Notes: generated from the letters alone by a model not told the origin. A stretch of DNA of 64,000 bases from Verrucomicrobiota bacterium (GCA_018240025.1 JAFEGM010000007.1:1-64000); one strand, 5' to 3'. Numbered from the stretch's first letter, positions 15,921 to 25,832 are shown. Made by a program: numbers and translations.

Positions 15921-18900
15921 ATGCTCAATCGCCTTATCCGCTTTGCCCTCGCGCAGCGCGCGGTGGTCATCGCCTTCACCCTGCTCATCCTTTTTGCTGG
16001 AGCGCAGGTTGCCCGACAGCTCCCTGTCGAGGTGCTCCCCGATCTGACGAAGCCCACCGTCGTGGTGCTGACCGAGGCGCCTGGACTCGCGCCCGAAGAA
16101 GTCGAGATCAACGTGACCCAGCCCATCGAGCGAGCGCTTTTGGGAGTCTCTGGACTGACTCGTCTGCGCTCCAACTCCGACGTCGCGCTTTCGCTCGTCT
16201 ACGTCGAACTCGGCTGGGGGACCGACATCTACCGAGCCCGCCAGCTGGTGCAGGAACGATTGGCCGGCGCTCGCTCGCTCTTGCCGCAAGGCGTCGAGCC
16301 CTTCCTCACTCCGGTCGCTTCGCTGATGGGCGAAATCGTGCTGGTGGGCGTCAGCTCGCGTGACGGCAAGATGGAGGCGCGCGACGTGCGCTCCCTTGCT
16401 GACTGGGTCATTCGCCCGCGCCTGCAAAGCATTCCCGGCATCGCCGAGGTGCTGAACATGGGCGGCGGCATCAAACAGATCCAGGTGTTGCCCGATCCGA
16501 ATCGGATGGCGGCGATGGAGGTGACGTTGGGTGAACTCCAGACCGCGGCCAAGGAAGCCGCGAGCAACTCGACTGGCGGGTTCATCAACGCGGGCTCGCA
16601 GGAGATCATGGTGCGCAACCTGGCCATGAGCGTGCAGCTCGAGGACATCGCACGCACAGTCATCAAACGCTTGGGCGATCGCGCCATTACGATCAGCGAC
16701 GTGGCTGAGGTGAATTGGGGCGTCGAGCCGATGCGCGGCGACGGCAGCGTCAATGGCAAGCGCGGAGTCATCATGAGTGTGACCAAGTCTCCGGGCTTTG
16801 ACACCCTCTCGCTCACCAAGCGCGTCGAAGACGCGATCGCCGAGCTGCAAAAGGGACTTCCCGCGGGCGTGGAGGCGACGCTGCTCTTCCGCCAAGCCGA
16901 CTTCATCGAGAACGCGGTTGGCAACCTCAAGAGCGCCATCGCGGAGGGAGCGGTCATGGTGACCATCGTCATCTTCCTGTTCCTGCTGAGTTTGCGCACG
17001 ACATTCATCACGCTCATGGCGATGCCGGCGTCCTTCGCCGTCACACTCCTGGTCTTCCAGTGGATGGGCGTCTCGGTGAATTCGATGACGCTCGGAGGGC
17101 TCGCGGTCGCCATCGGCATGGTGGTCGACGACGCAATTGTCGACGTCGAGAACGTCTACCGGCGATTGCGTGAAAACGCGGCCGCTGGCGCACCTCGAAC
17201 AAACCTCGAGGTCATCGCCTCGGCCTCGGGCGAGGTCCGAAACTCGATCCTCTACGCGACGCTGCTCATCATTCTCGTGTTCATGCCGCTCCTGGGCCTC
17301 AGCGGCGTCGAGGGTCGTCTGTTCTCGCCCATCGCGATCGCCACGATCATCAGCATGCTGGCGTCGTTTGTCGTCTCGCTGTCGCTGATTCCAGTCCTCT
17401 GCTCTTTCCTGCTCAAGCCCAAGGCGGGCGAAGAGCACGGAGACGGATTCCTCGCTCGAGCCATGAAGCGCGTGCTCGAAGGCACACTGCTTCGAATTGG
17501 GCTCAACCAGCCTGCGTTCCTCCTGGTTCCAGTGGCGCTCATCGTCGTGGCCGCGTTCTCGCTCTATCCACGCATGGGCAAAGACTTCCTGCCCGCGTTC
17601 CGAGAGGAAACCGCGCTGGTTTCGACCACGGCGGCGCCCGGCACCTCGCTCGACGAGATGAACAAAATCAGCGACGTGATCGAGCGGTTGGTGCTCGGCA
17701 TTCCCGAGGTGCGCAAGGTGGGCCGGCGCCTGGGCCGCGCCGAACGAGGCGACCACGTGGTGCCTGTTTCCACCGCTGAGTTTGATATCGATTTCCGCGT
17801 CCCTGAGGGCGGCAAGACCGCGCGGTCGCGGGCAGAGATTCTGGCTGATGTCGGGGCAAAAGTCCGCTCCGTGCCTGGCACGTTCAGCGTGGTGACCGGT
17901 CCCTTGGCCGACCGCATTGGTCACATGCTCAGCGGCGTTTCGGCGCCGGTAGCCGTCAAGATTTTTGGCCCCGACCTCGAGCGCCTGCGCCAGATCGGAG
18001 TCGAGGTACAAAACGTCGCCAAGACCATTCCTGGTTTCGAGGGAGCAAAGCTCGATCTGCAATCAGAGATCCCGCAGCTGCGTATCGAGGTCGACCGCGA
18101 CCGGGCGACGGCCTACGGCATTACGCCCGGAAAGCTCAACGCAACGCTCGCGACGCTCCTGGGCGGCGAGAACGTGGCCTCACTGCGCGAAGGTCAGCGC
18201 GAGGTGGATCTCGCGATTCGACTGCCAGCCGCGTGGCGCGAATCGCCTCAGCGTCTGGCCGAGCTGCCGATCGAGGTTTCCAACGGCAATGGCGCCGTGC
18301 AGCGCATCCCGCTTTCGCTCGTGGCCGAAGTCCGCCAGGCCAAAGGACCCAACGTCATCTTCCGCGAGAACAGTCAGCGCCGCTTTGCGATCGCGATCAA
18401 GCCGTCGGTGCGCGACGTGAGCAACCTGGTCGTCCAGTTGCAGCAGAAAGTGGCCGAAAAAGTGAAGCTGCCGGAAGGCTACTTCATCTCCTACGAGGGC
18501 GAATTCCAGGCCCAGAAGGAGGCGACGCTTCGCATCGTCATTCTCTCGGCGGTCGTGTTCGTAGTCATCGCGTTTCTCCTCTACGGCTACTTCCGCACGC
18601 CTTTCTTTGCTGGGCAGGTACTGGCGGACATCCCGCTCGCGCTGGTGGGTGGACTCGTCTTCACCTGGCTCAAGCTCAATAACATCAGCATCGCCACGCT
18701 GGTGGGCTTTATCGCCGTGGCGGGCGTCGCCGCGCGCAACAGCATCATGCTGATCTCGCACTACCTGCATCTCATGCGGCACGAGGGCGAGGGCTTCACC
18801 AAGGCCATGGTCATCCGCGGCACCAAGGAGCGACTCATCCCGGTCTTGATGACCGCGCTCAGTGCCGGCATCGGCCTGATCCCGCTCGTTCTCGCCGCAG

Positions 18901-19064
18901 ACCAGCCGGGCAAGGAAATCCTTCATCCCGTCGCCGTCGTCATCGTCGGCGGTCTCGTGACCTCGACGCTCCTGGGCTTGGGCGTCACTCCGACGGTCTT
19001 CTACACCTTCGGCCGCAAGGCGGCCGAAGAAGCAATCCGGCTGGATGCCCCAGCCACTCACTGA
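15921..19064 (+). CDS. czcA: CzcA/CusA-type heavy-metal RND transporter
   Basis: 1047 residues, the usual HME-RND length, with 12 transmembrane helices and two large periplasmic loops. The TM4 proton-relay region is LAVAIGMVVDDAIVDVEN (about residues 391-408), which has the AIG...D-A...EN form rather than the DFG..VDGA..VEN of classic CzcA. The cation class is therefore uncertain (Zn/Co/Cd or Cu/Ag-like). N-terminus MLNRLIRFALAQRAVVI and ends like known pumps. Third gene of czcCBA. It uses the proton gradient to move metal from periplasm or cytoplasm to the outside. Confidence 0.9.
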   Translation: MLNRLIRFALAQRAVVIAFTLLILFAGAQVARQLPVEVLPDLTKPTVVVLTEAPGLAPEEVEINVTQPIERALLGVSGLTRLRSNSDVALSLVYVELGWGTDIYRARQLVQERLAGARSLLPQGVEPFLTPVASLMGEIVLVGVSSRDGKMEARDVRSLADWVIRPRLQSIPGIAEVLNMGGGIKQIQVLPDPNRMAAMEVTLGELQTAAKEAASNSTGGFINAGSQEIMVRNLAMSVQLEDIARTVIKRLGDRAITISDVAEVNWGVEPMRGDGSVNGKRGVIMSVTKSPGFDTLSLTKRVEDAIAELQKGLPAGVEATLLFRQADFIENAVGNLKSAIAEGAVMVTIVIFLFLLSLRTTFITLMAMPASFAVTLLVFQWMGVSVNSMTLGGLAVAIGMVVDDAIVDVENVYRRLRENAAAGAPRTNLEVIASASGEVRNSILYATLLIILVFMPLLGLSGVEGRLFSPIAIATIISMLASFVVSLSLIPVLCSFLLKPKAGEEHGDGFLARAMKRVLEGTLLRIGLNQPAFLLVPVALIVVAAFSLYPRMGKDFLPAFREETALVSTTAAPGTSLDEMNKISDVIERLVLGIPEVRKVGRRLGRAERGDHVVPVSTAEFDIDFRVPEGGKTARSRAEILADVGAKVRSVPGTFSVVTGPLADRIGHMLSGVSAPVAVKIFGPDLERLRQIGVEVQNVAKTIPGFEGAKLDLQSEIPQLRIEVDRDRATAYGITPGKLNATLATLLGGENVASLREGQREVDLAIRLPAAWRESPQRLAELPIEVSNGNGAVQRIPLSLVAEVRQAKGPNVIFRENSQRRFAIAIKPSVRDVSNLVVQLQQKVAEKVKLPEGYFISYEGEFQAQKEATLRIVILSAVVFVVIAFLLYGYFRTPFFAGQVLADIPLALVGGLVFTWLKLNNISIATLVGFIAVAGVAARNSIMLISHYLHLMRHEGEGFTKAMVIRGTKERLIPVLMTALSAGIGLIPLVLAADQPGKEILHPVAVVIVGGLVTSTLLGLGVTPTVFYTFGRKAAEEAIRLDAPATH

Positions 19065-19121
19065 GCCCTCAGAAAAGGGCCACACCAAACCGAACCAACC
19101 AACCCACCCGCAACTAACCCC

Positions 19122-19568
19122 ATGAAAAAACGCATCCTCAGCGCTCTCGCCATCCTCGCCATGGCCGCCAACGTCTTCGCCCACGGAGACGTCGAAATCG
19201 GCCCCAACGGCGGCCGCGTCGTCGACCTCGGCGACAAGGCGCCTTCGGCCGAAGTTACCCTCCAGGGCAGCAACTTCGTCATCAGCCTCTACGACGAGGG
19301 CGCCAAAAAGACGGTGCCCGCCACCGCTCAGACCTTGAGCATCGTGCACAAGGAATCGGGCAAGAAGCTCGAGCCCAAACTCGTCGACGGGAAGTGGACC
19401 GTCGCCAAGCCGGACGGCAAGGAGTTCTGGCTGATTCTTACCCTCAAGGACGATGCCTCGGCCAAGGGCCGGACCGGACGTCTGCATTACGACGAAGCGG
19501 TCTGTGGCGACTGCAAGAGCCCCGAGTGGATCTGCAAATGCGCCCAGCAAAAGAAGGCCAAGAAATAG
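19122..19568 (+). CDS. Small exported His/Cys-containing protein
   Basis: 148 residues; signal peptide MKKRILSALAILAMAANVFAH. The mature protein begins HGDVEIGPNGGRVVDLG, a start typical of small periplasmic proteins in czc/cus clusters, and ends with a Cys cluster (VCGDCKSPEWICKCA). Likely binds metal in the periplasm. 57 bases after czcA and 13 bases before the P-type ATPase, so probably in the same transcript. Confidence 0.65.
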   Translation: MKKRILSALAILAMAANVFAHGDVEIGPNGGRVVDLGDKAPSAEVTLQGSNFVISLYDEGAKKTVPATAQTLSIVHKESGKKLEPKLVDGKWTVAKPDGKEFWLILTLKDDASAKGRTGRLHYDEAVCGDCKSPEWICKCAQQKKAKK

Positions 19569-19581
19569 CCCCTCCCATCCT

Positions 19582-21852
19582 ATGAACGATTCACGCAAGC
19601 CAGCTCCTCGGCATACGCACTCTGGTCAGGGCGAACATCACCATTCGCACGACGACCACGCAGACGATTCGTGCCGCAGCGAAGCCGGGCCTGCGGAATC
19701 CAAATCCGAAGTCCTTAACCCGAAGGCGGCGGGCAACCGTGAAACGGTGCTCGCCGTCTCGGGCATGGACTGCGCAGAAGAAGTGACTGCGATCCAGCGC
19801 GCACTCCAGCCCGTCGAAGGCGTGCGAGAGGTTCGAGTCAACCTGTTGGCCGGCAAGGTCACCGTGAAACACGGCGACCAGGTCGATGCCGATAAACTGA
19901 TCAAAGCCATCAAGACCGATGCGGGGTTGAGTGCTCGCGCAGCTGCGGCCGGCGCCCCGGCGGAGGAAGAAGGTTCCTCGTCCTGGCGCACCATCCTGGT
20001 CTGCACCTCGGGCGGCCTGACCGGCCTGGGCCTGCTGTTGGGCTGGCTCAAACTGGCGCCACCCATCGTTCAGAGCGTCTGCTTTTTCGGGGCCATTCTC
20101 GCCGGAGGCTGGCTCATCGTGCCCAAGGCTTTCAATGCCCTGCGGCACCGCTCGTTCGACATGAACGTGCTGATGACGGTCGCGGTGACCGGCGCACTCG
20201 CCATCGGTGAATTTGGCGAAGCGGCCGCCGTCGTTTTCCTTTTCGCGTTTTCCGAGCTGCTCGAGAGCTGGAGCGTGGCGCGTGCGCGTCGCGCGATTTC
20301 TTCGCTCCTCAAACTCGCCCCGGAGACTGCGCTTTTGCTCGAAGGCGATCAGACTCGGGAGGTGCCGGTCGCTGAAGTGGCCGTCGAAAGCACGATCGTG
20401 ATTCGTTCGGGAGCGCGCGTGCCCCTGGACGGCGTGGTCAGCAAAGGCGCTTCGAGCATCAACCAAGCGCCCATCACCGGTGAATCGATGCCGGTCGAGA
20501 AGAAGGAAGGTGACGAGGTGTTCGCCGGCACCATCAATGGCGAAGGCTCGTTGGAGGTTAAAGTCACCAAACCCGCCTCGGATTCGACGCTCTCCAAGAT
20601 CATTCGCCTGGTTGAGGACGCCCAGGAACAAAAGGCGCCGGCGCAGCGTTTCGTCGATCGTTTTGCGCGCATCTACACGCCGGCCGTCATGGTCGTCGCG
20701 CTCCTCGTTTTCCTCCTCCCTCCGCTCTTGGCCGGCCAATCGTGGAACGTCTGGCTCTACCGCTCCTTGGTGCTCTTGGTCATCGCCTGTCCGTGCGCGC
20801 TTGTGATCGCCACGCCGGTCTCGGTCGTAAGCGGGCTGACCGCTATGGCGCGCCGTGGAGTCCTGATCAAAGGAGGCGTCCACTTGGAGTCGATTGGTGC
20901 CCTGCGCGCCATCGCGCTCGATAAGACCGGAACCATCACCGAGGGCACGCCCAAGGTTCAGGAGGTCACGGTGCTCGATCAGGCAGACGAGACTCGCGTG
21001 ATCGAGCTGGCGGCCGCGATTGATGCCAACTCCGATCACCCGCTGGCTGTCGCCATCTGCGCCTACGCGAAGGACAAAGGCATCCGCTACTCGTCCGCGT
21101 CCGACTACCGGTCCCACACAGGCCGCGGGGCCGAAGGGCGGGTCAAGGGGCGTCGGTTCTTCGTCGGCAATCATCGCTTCGCTCACGAGCAGGGCGCGTG
21201 TTCGCCGGCCATCGAGAAGCAACTCTCGGACATTGAGGCCCGGGCACTTTCTGTCGTGGTGTTGGGCGAGTTTGCCGAGGGCAGCCGATCTGCCACTACG
21301 CTCGCCATCTTCGCGGTCGGAGACGCCATTCGCTCGAACGCTTCGCAGGCCATCAAGGCGCTTCACGAAGCCCGGATTGAGCACGTCGAAATGCTCAGCG
21401 GGGACAACCAGCGCACCGCTTCGGCCATCGCCAAGCAGGTCGGGATCGATGACGCCAAAGGTGACCTGCTGCCCGACGACAAGACCGCGCGTGTCAAAGA
21501 GCTGGTCGCCAAATACGGATCGGTGGCGATGGTCGGCGACGGCGTAAACGACGCGCCGGCAATGGCCGCGGCCACGGTCGGTATCGCCATGGGCGCGGCC
21601 GGCACGGATACAGCGCTGGAGACGGCCGATATCGCCCTCATGCAGGACGATTTGACCAAGGTGGCCGACGCCATTGCACATGGGCGGCGCACCCGGCGGA
21701 TGATCCGCTTCAATATCGGCTTCGCGCTCGCCGTGAAGGCCATCTTCCTCGGCCTGGCGCTCTTTGGCCAAACCAGCCTCTGGCTCGCAATCCTCGCCGA
21801 CACAGGCGCCACGCTCCTCGTAATCGCCAACGCCCTTCGGCTGCTGCGCTGA
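19582..21852 (+). CDS. cadA: Zn/Cd/Pb-exporting P1B-type ATPase
   Basis: ATG at 19582; 756 residues. A His-rich N-terminus (HTHSGQGEHHHSHDDHADD) precedes one heavy-metal-associated domain with GMDCAEE (residues 61-67), the Cys-poor form found in several Zn/Cd pumps. P-type ATPase motifs are all present: TGES, the membrane metal site CPCALV, DKTGT (phosphorylated Asp), SDHPLA and GDGVNDAPA. This is the P1B-2 (ZntA/CadA) pattern, pumping divalent Zn, Cd or Pb from cytoplasm to periplasm, where CzcCBA can take over. Start chosen over an upstream in-frame extension that overlaps the previous gene. Confidence 0.9.
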   Translation: MNDSRKPAPRHTHSGQGEHHHSHDDHADDSCRSEAGPAESKSEVLNPKAAGNRETVLAVSGMDCAEEVTAIQRALQPVEGVREVRVNLLAGKVTVKHGDQVDADKLIKAIKTDAGLSARAAAAGAPAEEEGSSSWRTILVCTSGGLTGLGLLLGWLKLAPPIVQSVCFFGAILAGGWLIVPKAFNALRHRSFDMNVLMTVAVTGALAIGEFGEAAAVVFLFAFSELLESWSVARARRAISSLLKLAPETALLLEGDQTREVPVAEVAVESTIVIRSGARVPLDGVVSKGASSINQAPITGESMPVEKKEGDEVFAGTINGEGSLEVKVTKPASDSTLSKIIRLVEDAQEQKAPAQRFVDRFARIYTPAVMVVALLVFLLPPLLAGQSWNVWLYRSLVLLVIACPCALVIATPVSVVSGLTAMARRGVLIKGGVHLESIGALRAIALDKTGTITEGTPKVQEVTVLDQADETRVIELAAAIDANSDHPLAVAICAYAKDKGIRYSSASDYRSHTGRGAEGRVKGRRFFVGNHRFAHEQGACSPAIEKQLSDIEARALSVVVLGEFAEGSRSATTLAIFAVGDAIRSNASQAIKALHEARIEHVEMLSGDNQRTASAIAKQVGIDDAKGDLLPDDKTARVKELVAKYGSVAMVGDGVNDAPAMAAATVGIAMGAAGTDTALETADIALMQDDLTKVADAIAHGRRTRRMIRFNIGFALAVKAIFLGLALFGQTSLWLAILADTGATLLVIANALRLLR

Positions 21853-21890
21853 TCTGAGCCCCCGTCTTCCACTCCATCCACACCACCACC

Positions 21891-22235
21891 ATGAAATTGC
21901 TTCTCGCCGCAGCAGCGGCCGTTTCCCTCGGCGTTCTGGCTCCTTCCACCGCGTCCGCCTTGAGTCCGCGCGGCCGCCAGGTCGATGGCTCGGTCGTCCG
22001 TGTAGCACTCGTTGAGCGCAGCGCCGTGATCGCTCAAACCAGCGATCGAAAGCAGCTATCCTTCCAATGGAATGACCGCACGGATTTTGTGCGGGGCGCC
22101 TCGTTTACGGACGCCAAGACGGCTCTCAAAGCCGGCGCGCTGGTCCGAGTCACCTATCACCGGCCGATCTTTGGGCCTGCCACGGTGAGCCGCGTGGTGC
22201 TGGTCCAGCCGGCCCGCTGTTGCTCGCGGTGCTGA
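21891..22235 (+). CDS. Small exported protein with C-terminal Cys pair
   Basis: 114 residues; signal peptide MKLLLAAAAAVSLGVLAPSTASA. A beta-rich body (GSVVRVALVERSAVIAQTSD, LVRVTYHRPIFG) ends in PARCCSRC. It lies 38 bases after the ATPase in the same direction. Fold and ligand unknown; the end may bind metal. Confidence 0.6.
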   Translation: MKLLLAAAAAVSLGVLAPSTASALSPRGRQVDGSVVRVALVERSAVIAQTSDRKQLSFQWNDRTDFVRGASFTDAKTALKAGALVRVTYHRPIFGPATVSRVVLVQPARCCSRC

Positions 22236-22243
22236 GCGCGTCA

Positions 22244-22648
22244 GTGGCCGTGAAAACTCGCAAGACCAAGAAGCCGGCGCCGCCGCCACCACCGGCCTCC
22301 CACCGCCTGGGTTGGGAAGCCATCGGCTGGGTCCTGCTCATCATGGTGTTCGGCGCCGCGTTCTTTCAGCTGCGGACCACCAGCATTCACTCAGCAGCCA
22401 TCGAACGGCGACTTCAACGATGGAAGGTCAAATACCTTCTCACCGACGCCGAACTCGCCCGGCTTCGCGCGCTCGAGGAAGACTTCCATGGTCCGGGCGG
22501 CCTTCTCCAACCGGTGCCGCCCACACCCGATCAAAGCGCCAAACATCGTCGGGAAATTGCAGCGCTTCTGCCCAAGGACGCGGCGCAGCGAATGGCCAAG
22601 TCTCAGAAGCCCGCTGATCCGACCGATTCGGAGGACGCCCACGAATAG
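22244..22648 (+). CDS. Membrane-anchored small periplasmic protein
   Basis: About 134 residues from GTG 22244; a TTG at 22220 would overlap the previous gene by 16 bases. One transmembrane helix (AIGWVLLIMVFGAAFFQL) is followed by a helical periplasmic part (LQRWKVKYLLTDAELARLRALEEDFHG). Size and layout recall CnrX/ZraP-type periplasmic metal-binding helical proteins, but the His ligands are not clearly arranged. Second gene after cadA in this cluster. Confidence 0.55.
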   Translation: MAVKTRKTKKPAPPPPPASHRLGWEAIGWVLLIMVFGAAFFQLRTTSIHSAAIERRLQRWKVKYLLTDAELARLRALEEDFHGPGGLLQPVPPTPDQSAKHRREIAALLPKDAAQRMAKSQKPADPTDSEDAHE

Positions 22649-22692
22649 ATCCGTTCTCAAATATCAAGAAAACCAAGCCAGCCCCCCAGCAC

Positions 22693-23076
22693 ATGAATCC
22701 GACTCCCCCAGCCTCCAATACCGAAGTCAAAGACATGCAGCTCTGCCAGGAGATCTGCGAGAAATGCGCGCAGGTCGCGGATCTCTGCGCCGCCGAAGAG
22801 GCACGTCTCAAAGCGCCTGACCGGACACCGTTGGCCATCCTTTGCCTCGATGTCGCCGAGAGCTGCCGCGCGACCGCCTCCGCCTTGGTCCGTCAGTCGC
22901 CTCAGCATCCTCTCTTTTGCGGTCTGAGCGCTCAGGTCGCCAGGTTGTGCGCGGCCGAGTGTGAGAAGCCGGACAACCAGCACGAGCTGTCGAACAGCTG
23001 CCGCGAGGCTTGCATCGCCGTCGCGGATGAGTGCGCTCGTCACGCGGTCGAGGCTCCCGCGAAGGCGACGCTTTAG
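22693..23076 (+). CDS. Csp-like four-helix-bundle Cys-rich (copper-binding) protein
   Basis: 127 residues, no signal peptide. The Cys spacing within helices (CQEICEKCAQVADLC, CLDVAESCRATA, CAAECEK, CREACIAVADECARH) is that of the DUF326/Csp four-helix bundles that store Cu(I) in the core. Cytosolic form (Csp3-like). It suggests that copper as well as zinc/cadmium is handled by this region. A relative is at 38152-38523. Confidence 0.75.
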   Translation: MNPTPPASNTEVKDMQLCQEICEKCAQVADLCAAEEARLKAPDRTPLAILCLDVAESCRATASALVRQSPQHPLFCGLSAQVARLCAAECEKPDNQHELSNSCREACIAVADECARHAVEAPAKATL

Positions 23077-23079
23077 GCC

Positions 23080-23883
23080 GTGACGCCCTTCAGCGCCCGT
23101 CCGCATCCACAGCTTCGGTGTCCCTACACGCTGAAGCCACTGGCGGACGTCGCTGAACTTCGCAGCGAGCCGATCGTGCCGCTCATCTTGGGCGGGCCGC
23201 CCGACTTCGACGTGCTGGTGGATTGCCAGCCCGCCGCTGGCCACCCGACTGGAGACGACAACAGCTTCGGCGACAACGCGCTCCTTTTGATGATGCGCGC
23301 GCGAGACGGCATGGCCCCGCCAGCATCTGCCGGGCGATTTGGACAGAGCGGTCTCGGCTTGATCAAAAAGAACCCGTTCGAAGGCCTTCCCATGCAGGCC
23401 ATGGCCATGATGAGCGCTGGCATGGCCAAGGTCGCCTACCTCGCTGCCTTCGAATTTCTTGGCGACCAGTTCTTGGATGACCCACTCAACTTGGAATGGC
23501 GCAACCTGATGATGGCGCGCTCCACAGCTGAGGTTGCCGCTTCGAAACTCCGATTCATGCCGCTGGGACCGAAGGAGGTTCTCTACGAAGCGGCCCTGCT
23601 TCCAGACCTGGGTCCGCACGAGCACGCGATCACGATCTGCAATTTCCAGCAAAATACCCCTCTGGTCGCGCTCAAGCTCTTTGGTTGCCTGAGCCACGTG
23701 TTCCGGGTGTCGCAGTCGGGGACCTATGGCCTCGAGCTGCTGGAGGGTCAGATCGCTATCTGTGACTCAGTGAAGCGGACCATTCGGACCCAGAGCTTCA
23801 TGCCCCATTTTTTGAGTTTTGCCTCCCGGTATCACGTCGCGGGCGGTGATCTCCCTCCCTTTCTGGTGCGCACTGCCGGCTAA
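23080..23883 (+). CDS. Hypothetical protein
   Basis: 267 residues from GTG at 23080, 3 bases after the Csp-like gene stop. An N-terminal CPYTLKPLADVAELRSEPIVPLIL is followed by a globular body with no family I can name (FLGDQFLDDPLNLEWRN, GTYGLELLEGQIAI). No signal peptide or membrane helix. Translational coupling to the Csp-like gene suggests a related role. Confidence 0.55.
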   Translation: MTPFSARPHPQLRCPYTLKPLADVAELRSEPIVPLILGGPPDFDVLVDCQPAAGHPTGDDNSFGDNALLLMMRARDGMAPPASAGRFGQSGLGLIKKNPFEGLPMQAMAMMSAGMAKVAYLAAFEFLGDQFLDDPLNLEWRNLMMARSTAEVAASKLRFMPLGPKEVLYEAALLPDLGPHEHAITICNFQQNTPLVALKLFGCLSHVFRVSQSGTYGLELLEGQIAICDSVKRTIRTQSFMPHFLSFASRYHVAGGDLPPFLVRTAG

Positions 23884-23899
23884 CCCGTTTTCCAAAGCT

Positions 23900-24223
23900 A
23901 TGAATCATCAAAAAACCGCCCTGCGCGCCATCATCCTCGAGATTCTGGCTGGCCGCGAACAAACTTCGCTCGAGCCCTATTGCCTACAGCACCTCTTCAC
24001 TGGGGTCGCCGAAGTCCTCGAGCGACGCGAGCCGAGCCCCCCGAATCCGACCTCCATCGAGCCTCCTCGCGCGACCTTGAGCGACGCGGATACGTTGCTC
24101 GCGCAGGAGATCTTCTGGGACCTGATCATCGAGCGCGTCATCACGCCAGGCCACGACCACGCCAACCAGAGCCTCCCGTTCTTTCGCGTCCACTCCGAGG
24201 CCACCCGGCTGCACGCTGAATAA
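23900..24223 (+). CDS. Hypothetical small protein
   Basis: 107 residues from ATG at 23900 (MNHQKTALRAIILEILAG), starting 17 bases after the previous stop. Helical, with a conserved-looking end (EIFWDLIIERVITPG, SLPFFRVHSEA). Possibly a winged-helix-like or partner protein of the preceding gene. No named family. Confidence 0.5.
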   Translation: MNHQKTALRAIILEILAGREQTSLEPYCLQHLFTGVAEVLERREPSPPNPTSIEPPRATLSDADTLLAQEIFWDLIIERVITPGHDHANQSLPFFRVHSEATRLHAE

Positions 24224-24267
24224 CGAGGGGTGGTAGGCCTGCAAAGCGTTCAAGGAAGGAGACCCTC

Positions 24268-24750
24268 ATGAAGCTTCTCTCCCACTTGCTTGCCGTCATC
24301 GGACTCGGACTCTCAGGTTGCTCGGCCGGGCTCTCGCAGAGAGCCGAAAACAGCGACGGCTTTTTGGATTTTCTCTTCGTTCAGCCGCGCAACGAACTGC
24401 CTATCACGGTCGAACGCATTTCATCGAGCGGAGGCACCGTCGAAACTGCGCACGTTCGAGTTTACGGGCGTGAGGCTTACGTCACCGGACTGATCGGCCG
24501 GGGCGTGCACGATCCTGTCATCGGATCGCATATCGACGTCGAGGTGATCAATGCGCGCGGCAAAGTCGTGCAATCCCAAGTCGACACTTTCCTGCCAACC
24601 CAGATACCCTCCGGGCGCAGGGGCAACGCCTACTCGCGCTACACCACTCGCCTGCTGGCGATCCCTCCACCTGGCTCCTCATTGCGGGTCACCTTCCACA
24701 ACGACTCCAGGTCGAACTGTGCTTTCGCTGCATCAGCCGTCTCATTCTAA
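24268..24750 (+). CDS. Predicted lipoprotein
   Basis: 160 residues. N-terminus MKLLSHLLAVIGLGLSGCSA gives a clear lipobox (L-S-G-C), so it should be lipid-anchored after signal peptidase II. Beta-rich body (TAHVRVYGREAYVTGLIGRG, IDVEVINARGKVVQ) of unknown fold. GGAAGGAG just upstream of the ATG is a strong ribosome binding site. Last gene of the plus-strand metal block. Confidence 0.65.
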   Translation: MKLLSHLLAVIGLGLSGCSAGLSQRAENSDGFLDFLFVQPRNELPITVERISSSGGTVETAHVRVYGREAYVTGLIGRGVHDPVIGSHIDVEVINARGKVVQSQVDTFLPTQIPSGRRGNAYSRYTTRLLAIPPPGSSLRVTFHNDSRSNCAFAASAVSF

Positions 24751-24959
24751 GGACAGGCCCTTTACGAAAGTACGCCGCCACGACGCATCCCCGGACCACT
24801 TGCCCGTTCTTCCGGTCGAGCAGGAAGTCGACGGCGTTCGCCGCTTCGGTTCTCTTCGACGAGAAGCGTCAAATCACTTCAAGCCATAGTCCTAAGCGTG
24901 CCCGTTGAAGCGTGGATCAGAGCTTGCGCGCACCAATCCCCTACGATGGACTTCCGGGG

Positions 24960-25832
24960 ATGGCGGGTCGTTACATCCCTCAGGAAATCCAACGAGCAGT
25001 CCTCGTGGAGTGTGCTCACCGCTGTTGCGTCTGTGGTCAAACACCGACTGAATTCGCACACATCGTCCCGTACGCGCAGGTGCAGGCACACGAAGCTGAA
25101 AATCTCCTTTGTCTGTGTCCGACCTGCCACACGAGGGCCGACAAGGAGCATTGGGGTGCCGAAACCTTGCGCGAATACAAACGACACCCTCACGCCTTCC
25201 GCCAACCAGCTGGTCCGGCGCCTGCCACTCTGTTGATCAAGGGTGTCACACTCGCCCAATTCGAATCTTTTGGAGGCCGCGAGGCGACAAGAGAAGCGTT
25301 GGCCAAATTTCTCCAAACATCTGTGGAAAACATCATCGTCGGCCCTGCTGAAGCTGGATCGGTTCTGGTCACGGTGCGCCTAACCGCAGAACTCGCGGAT
25401 AAATTGGAACGCCTCCGGGGCGGGGATTCCGACGAGTATGCCGCCGCAATAGACTCTATCGCTTCATCGATCCAAGAGCGAGCTGAGCGCGCATCGCGCG
25501 CTAAACGATCCAAGCGCGCAATGGCGCTATTTAGACCAAAAAGCCGTCGTCCACATAGACGAGCCCTCTACCAGCGCATCCAGATTTTAGTGAGCTGGCG
25601 CTGGGCCGATCGTGGGCTCCAGGAGCTGACGCTTTCAGCCATAAAGGAAGTCCTGGAGCCGCGCATACATCTCAACCCCGTCTATCAGGCCTCGGCCGAC
25701 CAACTGAAGATCGTATTCTTGGTGCGCAGCGGACATCGCAACGTTGAGCGTGAACTGCGTGAAAGATTTTACCGAAATGATGTGCTACGCGACGCGATGG
25801 AAAAAAGGCAGGTCACCATCCGCCCGATTTAG
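24960..25832 (+). CDS. HNH endonuclease-domain protein
   Basis: About 290 residues from ATG 24960; GTG at 24912 is also possible. HNH core: CCVCGQTPTEFAHIVPYAQ, then HEAENLLCLCPTCHTRAD, a C-x2-C...H...N...C-x2-CH zinc HNH nuclease fold. The C-terminal half has a basic linker (RAKRSKRAMALFRPKSRR) and a domain (LYQRIQILVSWRWADRGL) that I cannot name. May be a restriction-like or conflict-system nuclease. The gene is less GC-rich than the adjacent metal genes. Confidence 0.7.
   Translation: MAGRYIPQEIQRAVLVECAHRCCVCGQTPTEFAHIVPYAQVQAHEAENLLCLCPTCHTRADKEHWGAETLREYKRHPHAFRQPAGPAPATLLIKGVTLAQFESFGGREATREALAKFLQTSVENIIVGPAEAGSVLVTVRLTAELADKLERLRGGDSDEYAAAIDSIASSIQERAERASRAKRSKRAMALFRPKSRRPHRRALYQRIQILVSWRWADRGLQELTLSAIKEVLEPRIHLNPVYQASADQLKIVFLVRSGHRNVERELRERFYRNDVLRDAMEKRQVTIRPI

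Noticed and set aside
15759-18062. Long minus-strand open frame opposite czcA
   Set aside because: It is antisense to a full-length RND pump with all motifs, is rich in His/Arg/Asp without a domain, and arises from GC-biased third positions.
19591-22008. 805-codon minus-strand frame opposite the P-type ATPase
   Set aside because: The plus-strand ATPase has every family motif; the antisense product is low-complexity Arg/Gly/Asp-rich.
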